From NCBI RefSeq assembly GCF_014195095.1, contig NZ_JACIBC010000009.1, positions 124,001 through 188,000 on the forward strand: a stretch of 64,000 nt of DNA. The letters are read 5' to 3'. Both the position numbers and the translations under genes were made by a program. Positions 49,487-57,060 of this stretch are shown here, piece by piece. Every line of letters begins with the position of its first letter. Within the stretch, counting starts at the first letter, position 1. Source of the stretch: Rhizobium sp. BK602 (GTDB lineage: Bacteria > Pseudomonadota > Alphaproteobacteria > Rhizobiales > Rhizobiaceae). The notes below the pieces were generated by a model. That model did not search any database. It was not told where the DNA came from and saw only the letters and a program-made list of their open reading frames with translations.

Positions 49487-50443
49487 ATGGACAGTTCTGC
49501 AATCGCAGACCGGCGGCAATTGCGCCGCAAGCTCGGTTTTTGGCGCGTCATCGCCGTTCTCCTTCTGGTCGCGCTCGGCTTTGCCTTCTATCGCTTTTAT
49601 GCCGGCGACCTGCCCGACGTGCGCGGGCCGCAGATTGCGCGCGTCACGATTTCCGGGCTGATCCAGGACGATACCGAACTCCTCGAACGGTTGAAGAAGA
49701 TCAAGGACAACGACCAGGTCAAGGCGCTGGTCGTCTCGATCTCGTCGACCGGCGGCACGACCTATGGTGGCGAGCGGATCTTCAAGGCCATCCGCGCCGT
49801 CGCCGCCAAGAAGCCCGTCGTCTCCGATATCCGCACCGTGGCCGCCTCCGCCGGCTATATGATCGCGACGGCCGGCGACGACATCGTGGCGGGCGACACC
49901 TCGATCACCGGCTCGATCGGCGTCATCTTCCAGTATCCGCAGGCCAAGGATCTGCTCGACAAGCTTGGCCTTTCGCTGGAGGAGATCAAGTCGGCGCCGC
50001 TGAAGGCCGAGCCGTCGCCGTTCCATCCGCCGAGCGAGGATGCCAAGGCCATGATCCGCAACATGGTCATGGACAGCTACGGCTGGTTCGTCGATCTCGT
50101 GGCCGAACGCCGCAAGTTGCCGCGCGAGGAAGTGCTGAAGCTTGCCGACGGCAGCATTTTCACCGGCCGCCAGGCATTGCAGAACAAGTTGGTCGACACG
50201 CTCGGCGGCGAGGACGAAATCCGCGCCTATCTCGATACGCGCAAGGTGAAAAAGAACCTGCCGATCGTCGATTGGAAGGCCGAGGACAGGACCTCGTCGC
50301 TGTTCTGGCCGGGCGCTGCTTCCTGGTTGATAAATCTCTTCGGTTATGGTGATTTCATAAAGGGAGAGGATCTCCAGAAAATTATGACCGAGAAGTTGTT
50401 TCTTGACGGCCTGCTTTCTGTTTGGCAGGGTGCAGCCAATTGA
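49487..50443 (+). CDS. sppA: Signal peptide peptidase SppA, short form
   Basis: Membrane-anchored serine protease of the S49 family that degrades cleaved signal peptides. 318 residues with one N-terminal helix (FWRVIAVLLLVALGFAFYRF). The Ser nucleophile lies in VAASAGYMIATAGD and the general-base Lys in EIKSAPLKAEPSPFHP; DTSITGSIGVIFQYP is conserved. About half the length of the tandem E. coli SppA, as usual in alphaproteobacteria. ihfB follows after 27 bp. Confidence 0.93.
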   Translation: MDSSAIADRRQLRRKLGFWRVIAVLLLVALGFAFYRFYAGDLPDVRGPQIARVTISGLIQDDTELLERLKKIKDNDQVKALVVSISSTGGTTYGGERIFKAIRAVAAKKPVVSDIRTVAASAGYMIATAGDDIVAGDTSITGSIGVIFQYPQAKDLLDKLGLSLEEIKSAPLKAEPSPFHPPSEDAKAMIRNMVMDSYGWFVDLVAERRKLPREEVLKLADGSIFTGRQALQNKLVDTLGGEDEIRAYLDTRKVKKNLPIVDWKAEDRTSSLFWPGAASWLINLFGYGDFIKGEDLQKIMTEKLFLDGLLSVWQGAAN

Positions 50444-50470
50444 TAAATCAATGATTTAAGGGGGCAAACC

Positions 50471-50776
50471 GTGATCAAGTCGGAATTGGTGCAGATCGTT
50501 GCGGCCCGTAACCCGCATCTCTATCACCGAGACGTCGAAAATATCGTCAATGCCGTTCTTGATGAGATCACCGATGCGCTCGCCGCTGGCAACCGTGTGG
50601 AGCTGCGCGGCTTCGGAGCTTTCTCCGTCAAGAACCGCCCTTCGCGCTCTGGCCGCAACCCGCGCACCGGCGATACCGTGTTCGTCGAAGAGAAGTGGGT
50701 TCCCTTCTTCAAGACCGGCAAGGAGTTGCGCGAACGCCTCAATCCTGGCGCCGGCGACGAAGAAGACGATAATTAA
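50471..50776 (+). CDS. ihfB: Integration host factor beta subunit
   Basis: DNA-bending protein that pairs with IhfA; needed at sigma-54 promoters among others. 101 residues: MIKSELVQIVAARNPHLYHR at the start, then the HU/IHF arm segment VELRGFGAFSVKNRPSRSGRNPRTGD (about 44-69) with the DNA-intercalating proline-arm region. An acidic tail ends EEDDN. Preceded by AAGGGGG and 27 bp after sppA, the usual rhizobial order. Confidence 0.96.
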   Translation: MIKSELVQIVAARNPHLYHRDVENIVNAVLDEITDALAAGNRVELRGFGAFSVKNRPSRSGRNPRTGDTVFVEEKWVPFFKTGKELRERLNPGAGDEEDDN

Positions 50777-50880
50777 CAATCACTTCCGACCGGTATCCCG
50801 CACGGATATCCCTGGTGGACATCATGGTGCCACGACACGGTGGCACTTGAACTTGGCTCCGTCTTTCTTATTCTGCTGCC

Positions 50881-50984
50881 AGAGCAATCCCAGGAAAACC
50901 GCGCGGCGGTTTTCCGTCCGGAATTGCTTGGAAGCAAAGAGATCGAGCGGTCCCGCGATTCCATGAAACGCGAAACCGTTCTGA
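50881..50984 (+). repeat. RIME-like element, two-palindrome copy
   Basis: About 104 bp between ihfB and the lapA-like gene. The first palindrome matches the others with a few changes (CAATCCCAGGAAAACCG for CAATTCCAGGAAAAGTG). The second has AGCGGTCCCGCG and CGCGAAACCGTTCT arms around ATTCCATGAAA, like the copy at 37951. Confidence 0.8.
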
Positions 50985-51035
50985 AGGCGATATCCGCGCA
51001 TCGCGCGAATGCGCCGGGACAAAGGAGCTTGCGCG

Positions 51036-51368
51036 ATGGCCAAGAAGATCGTCAATCTGCTGATATTGCTGCCGCTCGGCGTCATTTTGATCGTCTTCTG
51101 CGTGGCCAACCGGCAAGCCGCTACCCTTGCGCTCAATCCCTTCCGGCCTGAGGATCAGGTACTCTCGTTGCATGCGCCGCTCTTCGTGCTGCTATTTGCC
51201 GCACTGATCCTCGGCATGGTGGTCGGCGCGCTGGTCACCTGGGTCAATCAGGGCAAACACCGCAAGCGCGCCCGCAATCAGTCGCGCGAAGCCGTGCACT
51301 GGCAGGCGGAAGCGGACAAGCATCGCAACCGCGCCGAACAGATCGCCGGCCAGCTTCCCTCGAAGTGA
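51036..51368 (+). CDS. LapA-domain (DUF1049) membrane protein
   Basis: 110 residues from the ATG encoding MAKKIVNLLILLPLGVIL. Two transmembrane helices (about 5-25 and 45-68), with NRQAATLALNP between and a basic, helical cytoplasmic tail. This is the lipopolysaccharide-assembly-protein-A domain; E. coli LapA helps control LPS synthesis through LapB/FtsH, but function in rhizobia is unproven. It follows ihfB, as in other rhizobia. Confidence 0.85.
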   Translation: MAKKIVNLLILLPLGVILIVFCVANRQAATLALNPFRPEDQVLSLHAPLFVLLFAALILGMVVGALVTWVNQGKHRKRARNQSREAVHWQAEADKHRNRAEQIAGQLPSK

Positions 51369-51688
51369 CCGGGTGGCGGGTTCCGCGCCCCTTGCCTTAA
51401 TCGAAGCTACAGCAGGCATCGTGTCAACGATTGGCCGCATAGCGCGCTCTGGATCAGCCGGATTGCACGGATATGGTGTACACTTTGCGTAGCGCTATCC
51501 ATTTCATGCGGGCAATTTCCGGAAGAGAGCCGAGCTTAGGGAGCGATTAATCTTCGTGACCCAATCAGCTTAGGCGACAAATTCCAAAGATGTCTCGGCA
51601 GGAATGATGCTTGCCGACAAGTCATCCTTTCAATTTCATATCGCCTAGGGCGCACGATGAACCTGCCGCGGCATCAGGAGACAATCCG
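51369..51688. other. Intergenic region upstream of the chemoreceptor gene
   Basis: 320 bp without a recognisable gene, RNA or repeat. In other rhizobia, as I recall, trpF follows the lapA-like gene; here a chemoreceptor gene follows, so a rearrangement point may lie here. AGGAGACAA just ahead of position 51689 is the chemoreceptor's ribosome binding site. Confidence 0.45.
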
Positions 51689-53419
51689 GTGAAAGCAATA
51701 TCATTGAACTTTGGTTCCGACTCGGCGGCCGTGCTTGCCGCTATGGACAAATCGCTGGCCATCATCGAATTCGATGTGACGGGAAAAATCCTGACGGCAA
51801 ACGCGAATTTCTGCCGCACCGTCGGCTATGATCTCACCGAAATCGCCGGGCAACAGCACCGCATGTTCGTTGCACCGGCTGAAGTCAACTCGCCAGGCTA
51901 TGCCGCATTCTGGGCGAAGCTCGGACGAGGTGAATTCGACAGGAGACAGTACAAGCGCATCGGCAAGGGCGGGAGGGAGATCTGGATCGAAGCCTCCTAC
52001 AATCCGATTTTCAGGCATGGAAAACCCTACAAGGTCGTGAAAGTCGCGACCGACATAACGGCCGAAAAGCTCAAGAGCGTCGAAGATGCCGGCAAGCTGA
52101 ATGCCCTGTCGCGCTCTCAGGCCGTTATCGAGTTCACGCCGGACGGTCGCGTCCTCACTGCGAACGCAAACTTTCTGGCGACAATGGGCTATGAGCTGCC
52201 GGAGATCCAAGGCAAGCATCACTCATTGTTCTGCGATGGCGCATACGCCACCAGCGAGGGCTATCGCCAATTCTGGCAGCGGCTGGCCAAGGGCGAATTT
52301 ATCGCCGACGAGTTCATGCGTGTCGGCAAGGGTGGCCGGAGGATCTTCATCCAGGCGTCGTACAATCCGATTTTCGACATGGACAACAAGGTCTTCAAAG
52401 TCGTGAAATTCGCCACCGATGTGACCGGCCGCGTCAATAATGTCGAACAGCTTGGCGGAGCGCTCAAGCGGATGTCGGACGGCGATCTGACACAGCATCT
52501 CGATATGCCCTTCATTCCGACCTTGGACAGGCTCCGTCTGGATTTCAATAGCGCGGTTGGAAAACTTCGGGATGCCATGCGCTCGGTGGCGCAAGCGGCC
52601 GGCGCAATCTCCGCCGGCGCGCGGAAGATTCATATGGCGACGGACGATATCTCCATGCGTTCGGAACAGCAGGCGATGTCGGTCGAGGAAACCGCCGCGG
52701 CGCTCGAGGAGATCACCACCACAGTCGCCGATTCCAGCCATAATGCCGAGGATGCCGGGCGGCTTGTTCGCGACACGCGCGATACCGCGATCCGCTCCGG
52801 AACGGTCGTGCGCTCCGCCATTGACGCCATGGCCAAGATCAAGTCCTCGTCCGAAGAAATATCCAGCATCGTCGGTGTCATCGATGAGATCGCCTTCCAG
52901 ACCAACCTGCTGGCGCTCAATGCCGGTATAGAGGCCGCCCGTGCCGGTGACGCTGGCAAGGGCTTTGCCGTCGTTGCCCAGGAAGTCCGCGAACTTGCAC
53001 AGCGCTCGGCAAAGGCAGCGAAGGAAATCGGAGGGTTGATTGCATCGTCGCAGGACCATGTGAAAAGCGGTGTGGCGCTGGTGGCGGAAGCAGGCACAAC
53101 CTTGCAGACCATCGAAGCTCAAGTCGAGCAGGCGAACAAGAATGTCTCCCTCATCGTTCAGGTCGCGAAGGAACAGGCGGTGACGCTCGGGGAAGTCAAT
53201 GGCGCGGTCACGATCCTGGACAGGGGAACGCAGCAGAATACGGCTCTGGTTCAGGAATCCGCCGTCGCGGCGCGTAGTTTGTCCGCCGAAGCCGAGGAAC
53301 TCTTCGTGTTGCTGAAACGGTTTAAGCTCGAAGCGAGTACGGTATCGTCATCGGCAAAGCCAGATCCTGCCGCAATATCGAAGAACGGCGATTGGCCACA
53401 TCCCCGATTGGCGGGCTGA
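51689..53419 (+). CDS. Soluble methyl-accepting chemotaxis protein with two PAS domains
   Basis: 576 residues from a GTG 9 bp after AGGAGA. Two tandem PAS domains (about 15-125 and 138-250) share the pattern IEF..GKILTANANFC..GY and WIEASYNPIF/FIQASYNPIF. A HAMP-like linker and a coiled-coil signalling domain follow, with the hairpin tip EISSIVGVIDEIAFQTNLLALNAGIEAARAG (about 391-421). There is no transmembrane segment, so it senses a cytoplasmic signal, possibly redox or oxygen through a bound cofactor. No che genes adjoin. The C-terminus lacks an NWETF-type CheR tether. Confidence 0.9.
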   Translation: MKAISLNFGSDSAAVLAAMDKSLAIIEFDVTGKILTANANFCRTVGYDLTEIAGQQHRMFVAPAEVNSPGYAAFWAKLGRGEFDRRQYKRIGKGGREIWIEASYNPIFRHGKPYKVVKVATDITAEKLKSVEDAGKLNALSRSQAVIEFTPDGRVLTANANFLATMGYELPEIQGKHHSLFCDGAYATSEGYRQFWQRLAKGEFIADEFMRVGKGGRRIFIQASYNPIFDMDNKVFKVVKFATDVTGRVNNVEQLGGALKRMSDGDLTQHLDMPFIPTLDRLRLDFNSAVGKLRDAMRSVAQAAGAISAGARKIHMATDDISMRSEQQAMSVEETAAALEEITTTVADSSHNAEDAGRLVRDTRDTAIRSGTVVRSAIDAMAKIKSSSEEISSIVGVIDEIAFQTNLLALNAGIEAARAGDAGKGFAVVAQEVRELAQRSAKAAKEIGGLIASSQDHVKSGVALVAEAGTTLQTIEAQVEQANKNVSLIVQVAKEQAVTLGEVNGAVTILDRGTQQNTALVQESAVAARSLSAEAEELFVLLKRFKLEASTVSSSAKPDPAAISKNGDWPHPRLAG

Positions 53420-53428
53420 TGCGCATCT

Positions 53429-53878
53429 CTACTCGCCGCTGAGCTGCATATCCTTGTAGTCGCCCTCCGGCGAAGCGCCGTCGCCGGTGATCTCGAAGCC
53501 GACTGCGCGGTAGAAGGCGATGGCGCGCGTATTTTTCACCAGGCATTTCAGCCGATAGCGCCGTGCGGGCCAGTCCGGCAGCGCCGACAAAAGGGCCGTG
53601 CCGGCGCCGCGCCCCTGGAAGTCGGGCAGGATATACAGCATGTGGATGAAATCGTCCGGCTCCCATAGCGCCAAGAAGCCGACAATCGTTGCATGAGGGT
53701 CTTCGCAGACGAAGACGCGTTCGCCATGCGTGTGGGCAGCGAAATCCTCCCTGTGGAAGCGGCCTGGATCGACCCAGAGGAAGGTCTGGCGGCGCACGCC
53801 GAGATAGATCTCGGCAAGGCGGTCTCCATCCTGCTCGCGAGCCGGCCGTATGGTCCAGGGATGTGATGGCGACGTCAT
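53429..53878 (-). CDS. GNAT-family N-acetyltransferase
   Basis: 149 residues. TIRPAREQDGDRLAEIYLGV opens the fold. The acetyl-CoA-binding motif A is MLYILPDFQGRGAGTALLSA, and the C-terminal FYRAVGFEITGDGASPEGDYKDMQL matches enzymes acetylating amines or peptides. It lies 32 bp downstream of the CoxG-like gene on the same strand and converges on the chemoreceptor gene. Substrate unknown. Confidence 0.87.
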   Translation of the reverse strand: MTSPSHPWTIRPAREQDGDRLAEIYLGVRRQTFLWVDPGRFHREDFAAHTHGERVFVCEDPHATIVGFLALWEPDDFIHMLYILPDFQGRGAGTALLSALPDWPARRYRLKCLVKNTRAIAFYRAVGFEITGDGASPEGDYKDMQLSGE

Positions 53879-53910
53879 GAACAGCCTTCGAGGGAGCGCG
53901 GCACCCGCCG

Positions 53911-54363
53911 TCAGGCGCCGGCTCTGCCGTTGATGGCGGCGGTGAAGTCGGCGAAAAACTGCTGCGCCAGTTTCTTGGCGCTGGAATCGACCAGCCGTGA
54001 GCCGAGCTGGGCGATCTTGCCGCCGACCTGGGCCTTGGCCTCGTATTGCAGGATCGTCTCGCCGCCATCTTCCTTGAGCACGACGTCGGCGCCACCCTTG
54101 GCGAAGCCGGCAATGCCGCCTTTTCCCTCCCCGGAAATCGTATAGCTTTCCGGCGCGTTGATGTTGGAGAGCGTCACCTCGCCATTGAAGGAAGCGGAAA
54201 CCGGACCGATCTTCAGCTTCACGGTCGCCGTCAGCTCGGTCGGCGAGATCCTCTCCAGGCTCTGGCAGCCCGGAATGCACTGCTTGAGAATATCGGGGTC
54301 GTTCAGCGCGGCCCACACCGCATCCCTTGGCGCGGCAATCCGTTCTTCGCCGGTCATGTCCAT
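53911..54363 (-). CDS. CoxG-like SRPBCC protein
   Basis: 150 residues from the ATG encoding MDMTGEERIAAPRDAVWAAL, with GGGAGG upstream. DPDILKQCIPGCQSLERIS and the glycine-rich SGEGKGGIAGFAKGGADVVL mark the carbon-monoxide-dehydrogenase subunit G family, a START-like fold. In CO oxidisers CoxG anchors CO dehydrogenase to the membrane; here no cox genes are near and the role is unknown. The gene lies 113 bp from the divergent rRNA-methyltransferase-like gene. Confidence 0.85.
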   Translation of the reverse strand: MDMTGEERIAAPRDAVWAALNDPDILKQCIPGCQSLERISPTELTATVKLKIGPVSASFNGEVTLSNINAPESYTISGEGKGGIAGFAKGGADVVLKEDGGETILQYEAKAQVGGKIAQLGSRLVDSSAKKLAQQFFADFTAAINGRAGA

Positions 54364-54475
54364 GCGCAATCCTCCCGATCTGGCATTTTGTCCCGGGATC
54401 ATCGCAGATCGGAAAGCGCTTTGCCAAGTGGCGGCCAGATGCTATTTGCACGCACACATCAATTTTGAGACAAGC

Positions 54476-55633
54476 ATGGCGAAACACAGGGAAAGCCGGC
54501 CCGGCCACAAAGCCGCGGGCGGCGCGAGTGCAAAATCCCCGAGGGATGCGAGGCGTGAGGCGCCCGTCAAGACCGGCAAGCCGGCGGCAAAACCCGCACG
54601 CGATGCCGGACAGAGGCCCGTGCCGGCAGCGCGCGACCGTGGCGAACGCGCCGCCGCGCCGCGCGAGGCCGCGCCTGCTCCGACAGCACCCGAACGTCCT
54701 TTGACCCCGCGCAGCGGCGAGCGCCCGACCGAACGTGTGCCCGTCATCCTCGAATCGCTCGGTGCCGGCGATTTCCACCTGATCGACAGCGGCAACGGGC
54801 TGAAGCTCGAGCAATACGGCCCCTATCGCATCGTCCGGCCCGAGGCGCAGGCCTTGTGGCCGCCATCGCTCGCCGCGCATGTCTGGGACAATGCAGACGC
54901 GATCTTCACCGGCGATACCGATGAGGACGGCATGGGCCGCTGGCGGTTTCCGCGCGAGGCGCTCGGCGAGACCTGGCCGCTGCAATTGCTCGGCGTCGAC
55001 TTTCTCGGCCGCTTCACCGCCTTTCGCCATGTCGGCGTCTTCCCGGAGCAGATCGTCCACTGGGCCTGGATGAAGCAGCAGGTCGAAGCCGCGAACCGGC
55101 CGCTGAAGGTGCTGAACCTCTTCGGCTATACCGGGGTTGCCTCGCTGGTGGCGGCTGCCGCCGGCGCCGAAGTCACGCATGTCGATGCCTCGAAAAAGGC
55201 GATCGGCTGGGCGCGGGAAAACCAGGCGCTCGGCCGGATGGAAAAGCTGCCGATCCGCTGGATCTGCGAAGACGCGATGAAATTCATCCTGCGCGAGGAA
55301 CGGCGCGGCAATAAATACGACATCATCCTCACCGACCCGCCGAAATTCGGCCGCGGTCCGAATGGCGAGGTCTGGCATCTCTTCGAGCACCTGCCGTCGA
55401 TGCTCGACATCTGCCGCGAGATCCTGTCACCCAAGGCGCTGGGCCTGGTGCTGACGGCCTATTCGATCCGCGCCAGCTTCTATTCGATCCATGAGCTGAT
55501 GCGCGAGACCATGCGCGGCGCCGGCGGTGTCGTCGAATCCGGCGAGCTGGTCATCCGCGAAGCGGGTCTCGACGGCAAGACGCCGGGCAGGGCTCTCTCC
55601 ACATCCCTCTTCAGCCGCTGGGTGCCGAAATGA
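54476..55633 (+). CDS. RlmI-like class I SAM-dependent methyltransferase
   Basis: 385 residues. The first 80 or so are Ala/Arg/Pro-rich, low complexity and probably disordered or RNA-binding; the true start is uncertain. The domain then shows LIDSGNGLKLEQYGPYRIVR and the methyltransferase core LNLFGYTGVASLVAAAAGAEVTHVDASKKAI (about 216-246) and DIILTDPPKFGRGP, the DPPxF motif of RlmI-type 23S rRNA cytosine-5 methyltransferases. Target site unproven. Its stop overlaps the next gene by 4 bp. Confidence 0.85.
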   Translation: MAKHRESRPGHKAAGGASAKSPRDARREAPVKTGKPAAKPARDAGQRPVPAARDRGERAAAPREAAPAPTAPERPLTPRSGERPTERVPVILESLGAGDFHLIDSGNGLKLEQYGPYRIVRPEAQALWPPSLAAHVWDNADAIFTGDTDEDGMGRWRFPREALGETWPLQLLGVDFLGRFTAFRHVGVFPEQIVHWAWMKQQVEAANRPLKVLNLFGYTGVASLVAAAAGAEVTHVDASKKAIGWARENQALGRMEKLPIRWICEDAMKFILREERRGNKYDIILTDPPKFGRGPNGEVWHLFEHLPSMLDICREILSPKALGLVLTAYSIRASFYSIHELMRETMRGAGGVVESGELVIREAGLDGKTPGRALSTSLFSRWVPK

Positions 55634-56490
55634 ACCAGGACTACAGGAATGACGGTCCCCGCAAGGTCGGGCAGGTCAAGGAGGTCACCTCGCTTGCCAA
55701 TCCGATCGTCAAGGACATCAAGGCGCTGACAACCAAGAAGTCGCGCGAGGAGAGCGGCGCTTTCCTGGCTGAAGGCCTGAAACTGGTCATCGACGCGCTC
55801 GAACTCGGCTGGACCATCCGCACGCTGGTCTATGCCAAGGCCGCCAAGGGCAAGCCGCTTGTCGAGCAGGTGGCCGCCAAGACCGTCGCCGCCGGCGGGT
55901 TGGTGCTCGAAGTCAGCGAAAAGGTCATCGCCTCCATCACGCGGCGCGACAATCCGCAGATGGTGGTCGGCATTTTCGATCAGCGCTGGCGGCCGCTTCG
56001 CGACGTCAGGCCGAAGGCCGGCGAGACCTGGGTGGCGCTCGACCGCGTGCGCGATCCCGGCAATCTCGGCACCATTATCCGCACGGCGGATGCCGCCGGC
56101 GCCTCTGGCGTGATCCTCGTCGGCGAGACGACCGATCCCTTCTCGCTGGAAACCGTGCGGGCGACGATGGGCTCCGTCTTCGCCGTGCCCGTCGTCAAGG
56201 CGACGCTGGAAGAGTTTCTGGCCTGGAAGAAAACGGCGGGTGTCTCCGTGGTCGCCACGCATCTCGCCGGCGCCGTCGATTACCGCACCATCGATTACAA
56301 GAAGAAGCCCGTCGTGCTCCTGATGGGCAATGAACAATCCGGCCTGCCGGATGCCCTGGCGAAGGAGGCCGATGCGCTTGCCCGCATTCCGCAGGCCGGC
56401 CGTGCCGACAGCCTCAACCTGGCGGTGGCGACGGCGGTGATGCTGTTCGAAGCCCGCCGCCATCTTCTGACCCTCAGCGAGACACGATGA
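55630..56490 (+). CDS. TrmH-family RNA 2'-O-methyltransferase
   Basis: 286 residues of the SpoU/TrmH class. An N-terminal substrate-binding domain (TSLANPIVKDIKALTTKKSR) precedes the knotted catalytic domain with DRVRDPGNLGTIIRTADAAG (motif 1, near 138), VVLLMGNEQSGLPD (motif 2) and RIPQAGRADSLNLAVATAVMLFE (motif 3). It likely methylates a ribose in rRNA or tRNA. Overlaps both the preceding methyltransferase and lspA by 4 bp. Confidence 0.92.
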   Translation: MNQDYRNDGPRKVGQVKEVTSLANPIVKDIKALTTKKSREESGAFLAEGLKLVIDALELGWTIRTLVYAKAAKGKPLVEQVAAKTVAAGGLVLEVSEKVIASITRRDNPQMVVGIFDQRWRPLRDVRPKAGETWVALDRVRDPGNLGTIIRTADAAGASGVILVGETTDPFSLETVRATMGSVFAVPVVKATLEEFLAWKKTAGVSVVATHLAGAVDYRTIDYKKKPVVLLMGNEQSGLPDALAKEADALARIPQAGRADSLNLAVATAVMLFEARRHLLTLSETR

Positions 56491-57005
56491 CCGACAGCGA
56501 CATCAACGAACAGGCCGCCGCCAAGTCCGCATTGTTTTCCCGGCCTCTGCCGATCCTGATTTTCATCGTCCTCGCCGTGATCCTCGATCAGGTCGTGAAG
56601 ATCATGGTCGATCACTGGCTGCCGCTGCAGGAGATGGTGCCGGTCATTCCGATGCTGGCCCTCTATCGCACCTATAATCTCGGCGTCGCTTTCTCGATGC
56701 TGTCGAGCATGGACGGCTGGTTCATCGTCGGCATGCGGATCGTCATCGTCGGTTTCGTATTCTGGCTCTGGCGCCGCACGCCCAATCACCGCTGGCTCGC
56801 CCATCTCGGCTTTGCCTTCATCATCGCCGGCGCGATCGGCAATCTGATCGACCGCTTCCTTTATGGCCACGTGATCGATTACATTCTCTTCCATACCGAA
56901 ACCTGGTCCTTCGCGGTCTTCAATCTCGCCGACAGCTTCATCACCATCGGGGCTGCCTGCGTCATTCTCGACGAGCTGCTCATGCCGAAAAAGGCAGACG
57001 CTTAA
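56487..57005 (+). CDS. lspA: Lipoprotein signal peptidase
   Basis: Inner-membrane aspartyl protease that removes signal peptides from prolipoproteins. 172 residues with four transmembrane helices. The catalytic aspartates lie in GNLIDRFLYGHVIDYI and FNLADSFITIGA. NLGVAFSML matches the conserved N-terminal region. The first start overlaps the TrmH stop (ATGA), so all three genes from 54476 form one operon. Confidence 0.95.
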   Translation: MTDSDINEQAAAKSALFSRPLPILIFIVLAVILDQVVKIMVDHWLPLQEMVPVIPMLALYRTYNLGVAFSMLSSMDGWFIVGMRIVIVGFVFWLWRRTPNHRWLAHLGFAFIIAGAIGNLIDRFLYGHVIDYILFHTETWSFAVFNLADSFITIGAACVILDELLMPKKADA

Positions 57006-57060
57006 AATTCTAGCGAATCCCTGAAGGCATCGGGAAGGGTGCGTGTGTTAGCAAGCTAAC

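Noticed and set aside
50835..50860. Sigma-54 promoter suggested by TGGCAC followed by TTGGCT
   Set aside because: The GG to GC spacing is 12 rather than 10 bp and no gene starts just downstream.
53429..55390. Single 653-residue minus-strand protein
   Set aside because: Only its last 149 residues are a real GNAT protein; the rest is antisense to the RlmI-like gene and out of frame with the CoxG gene.
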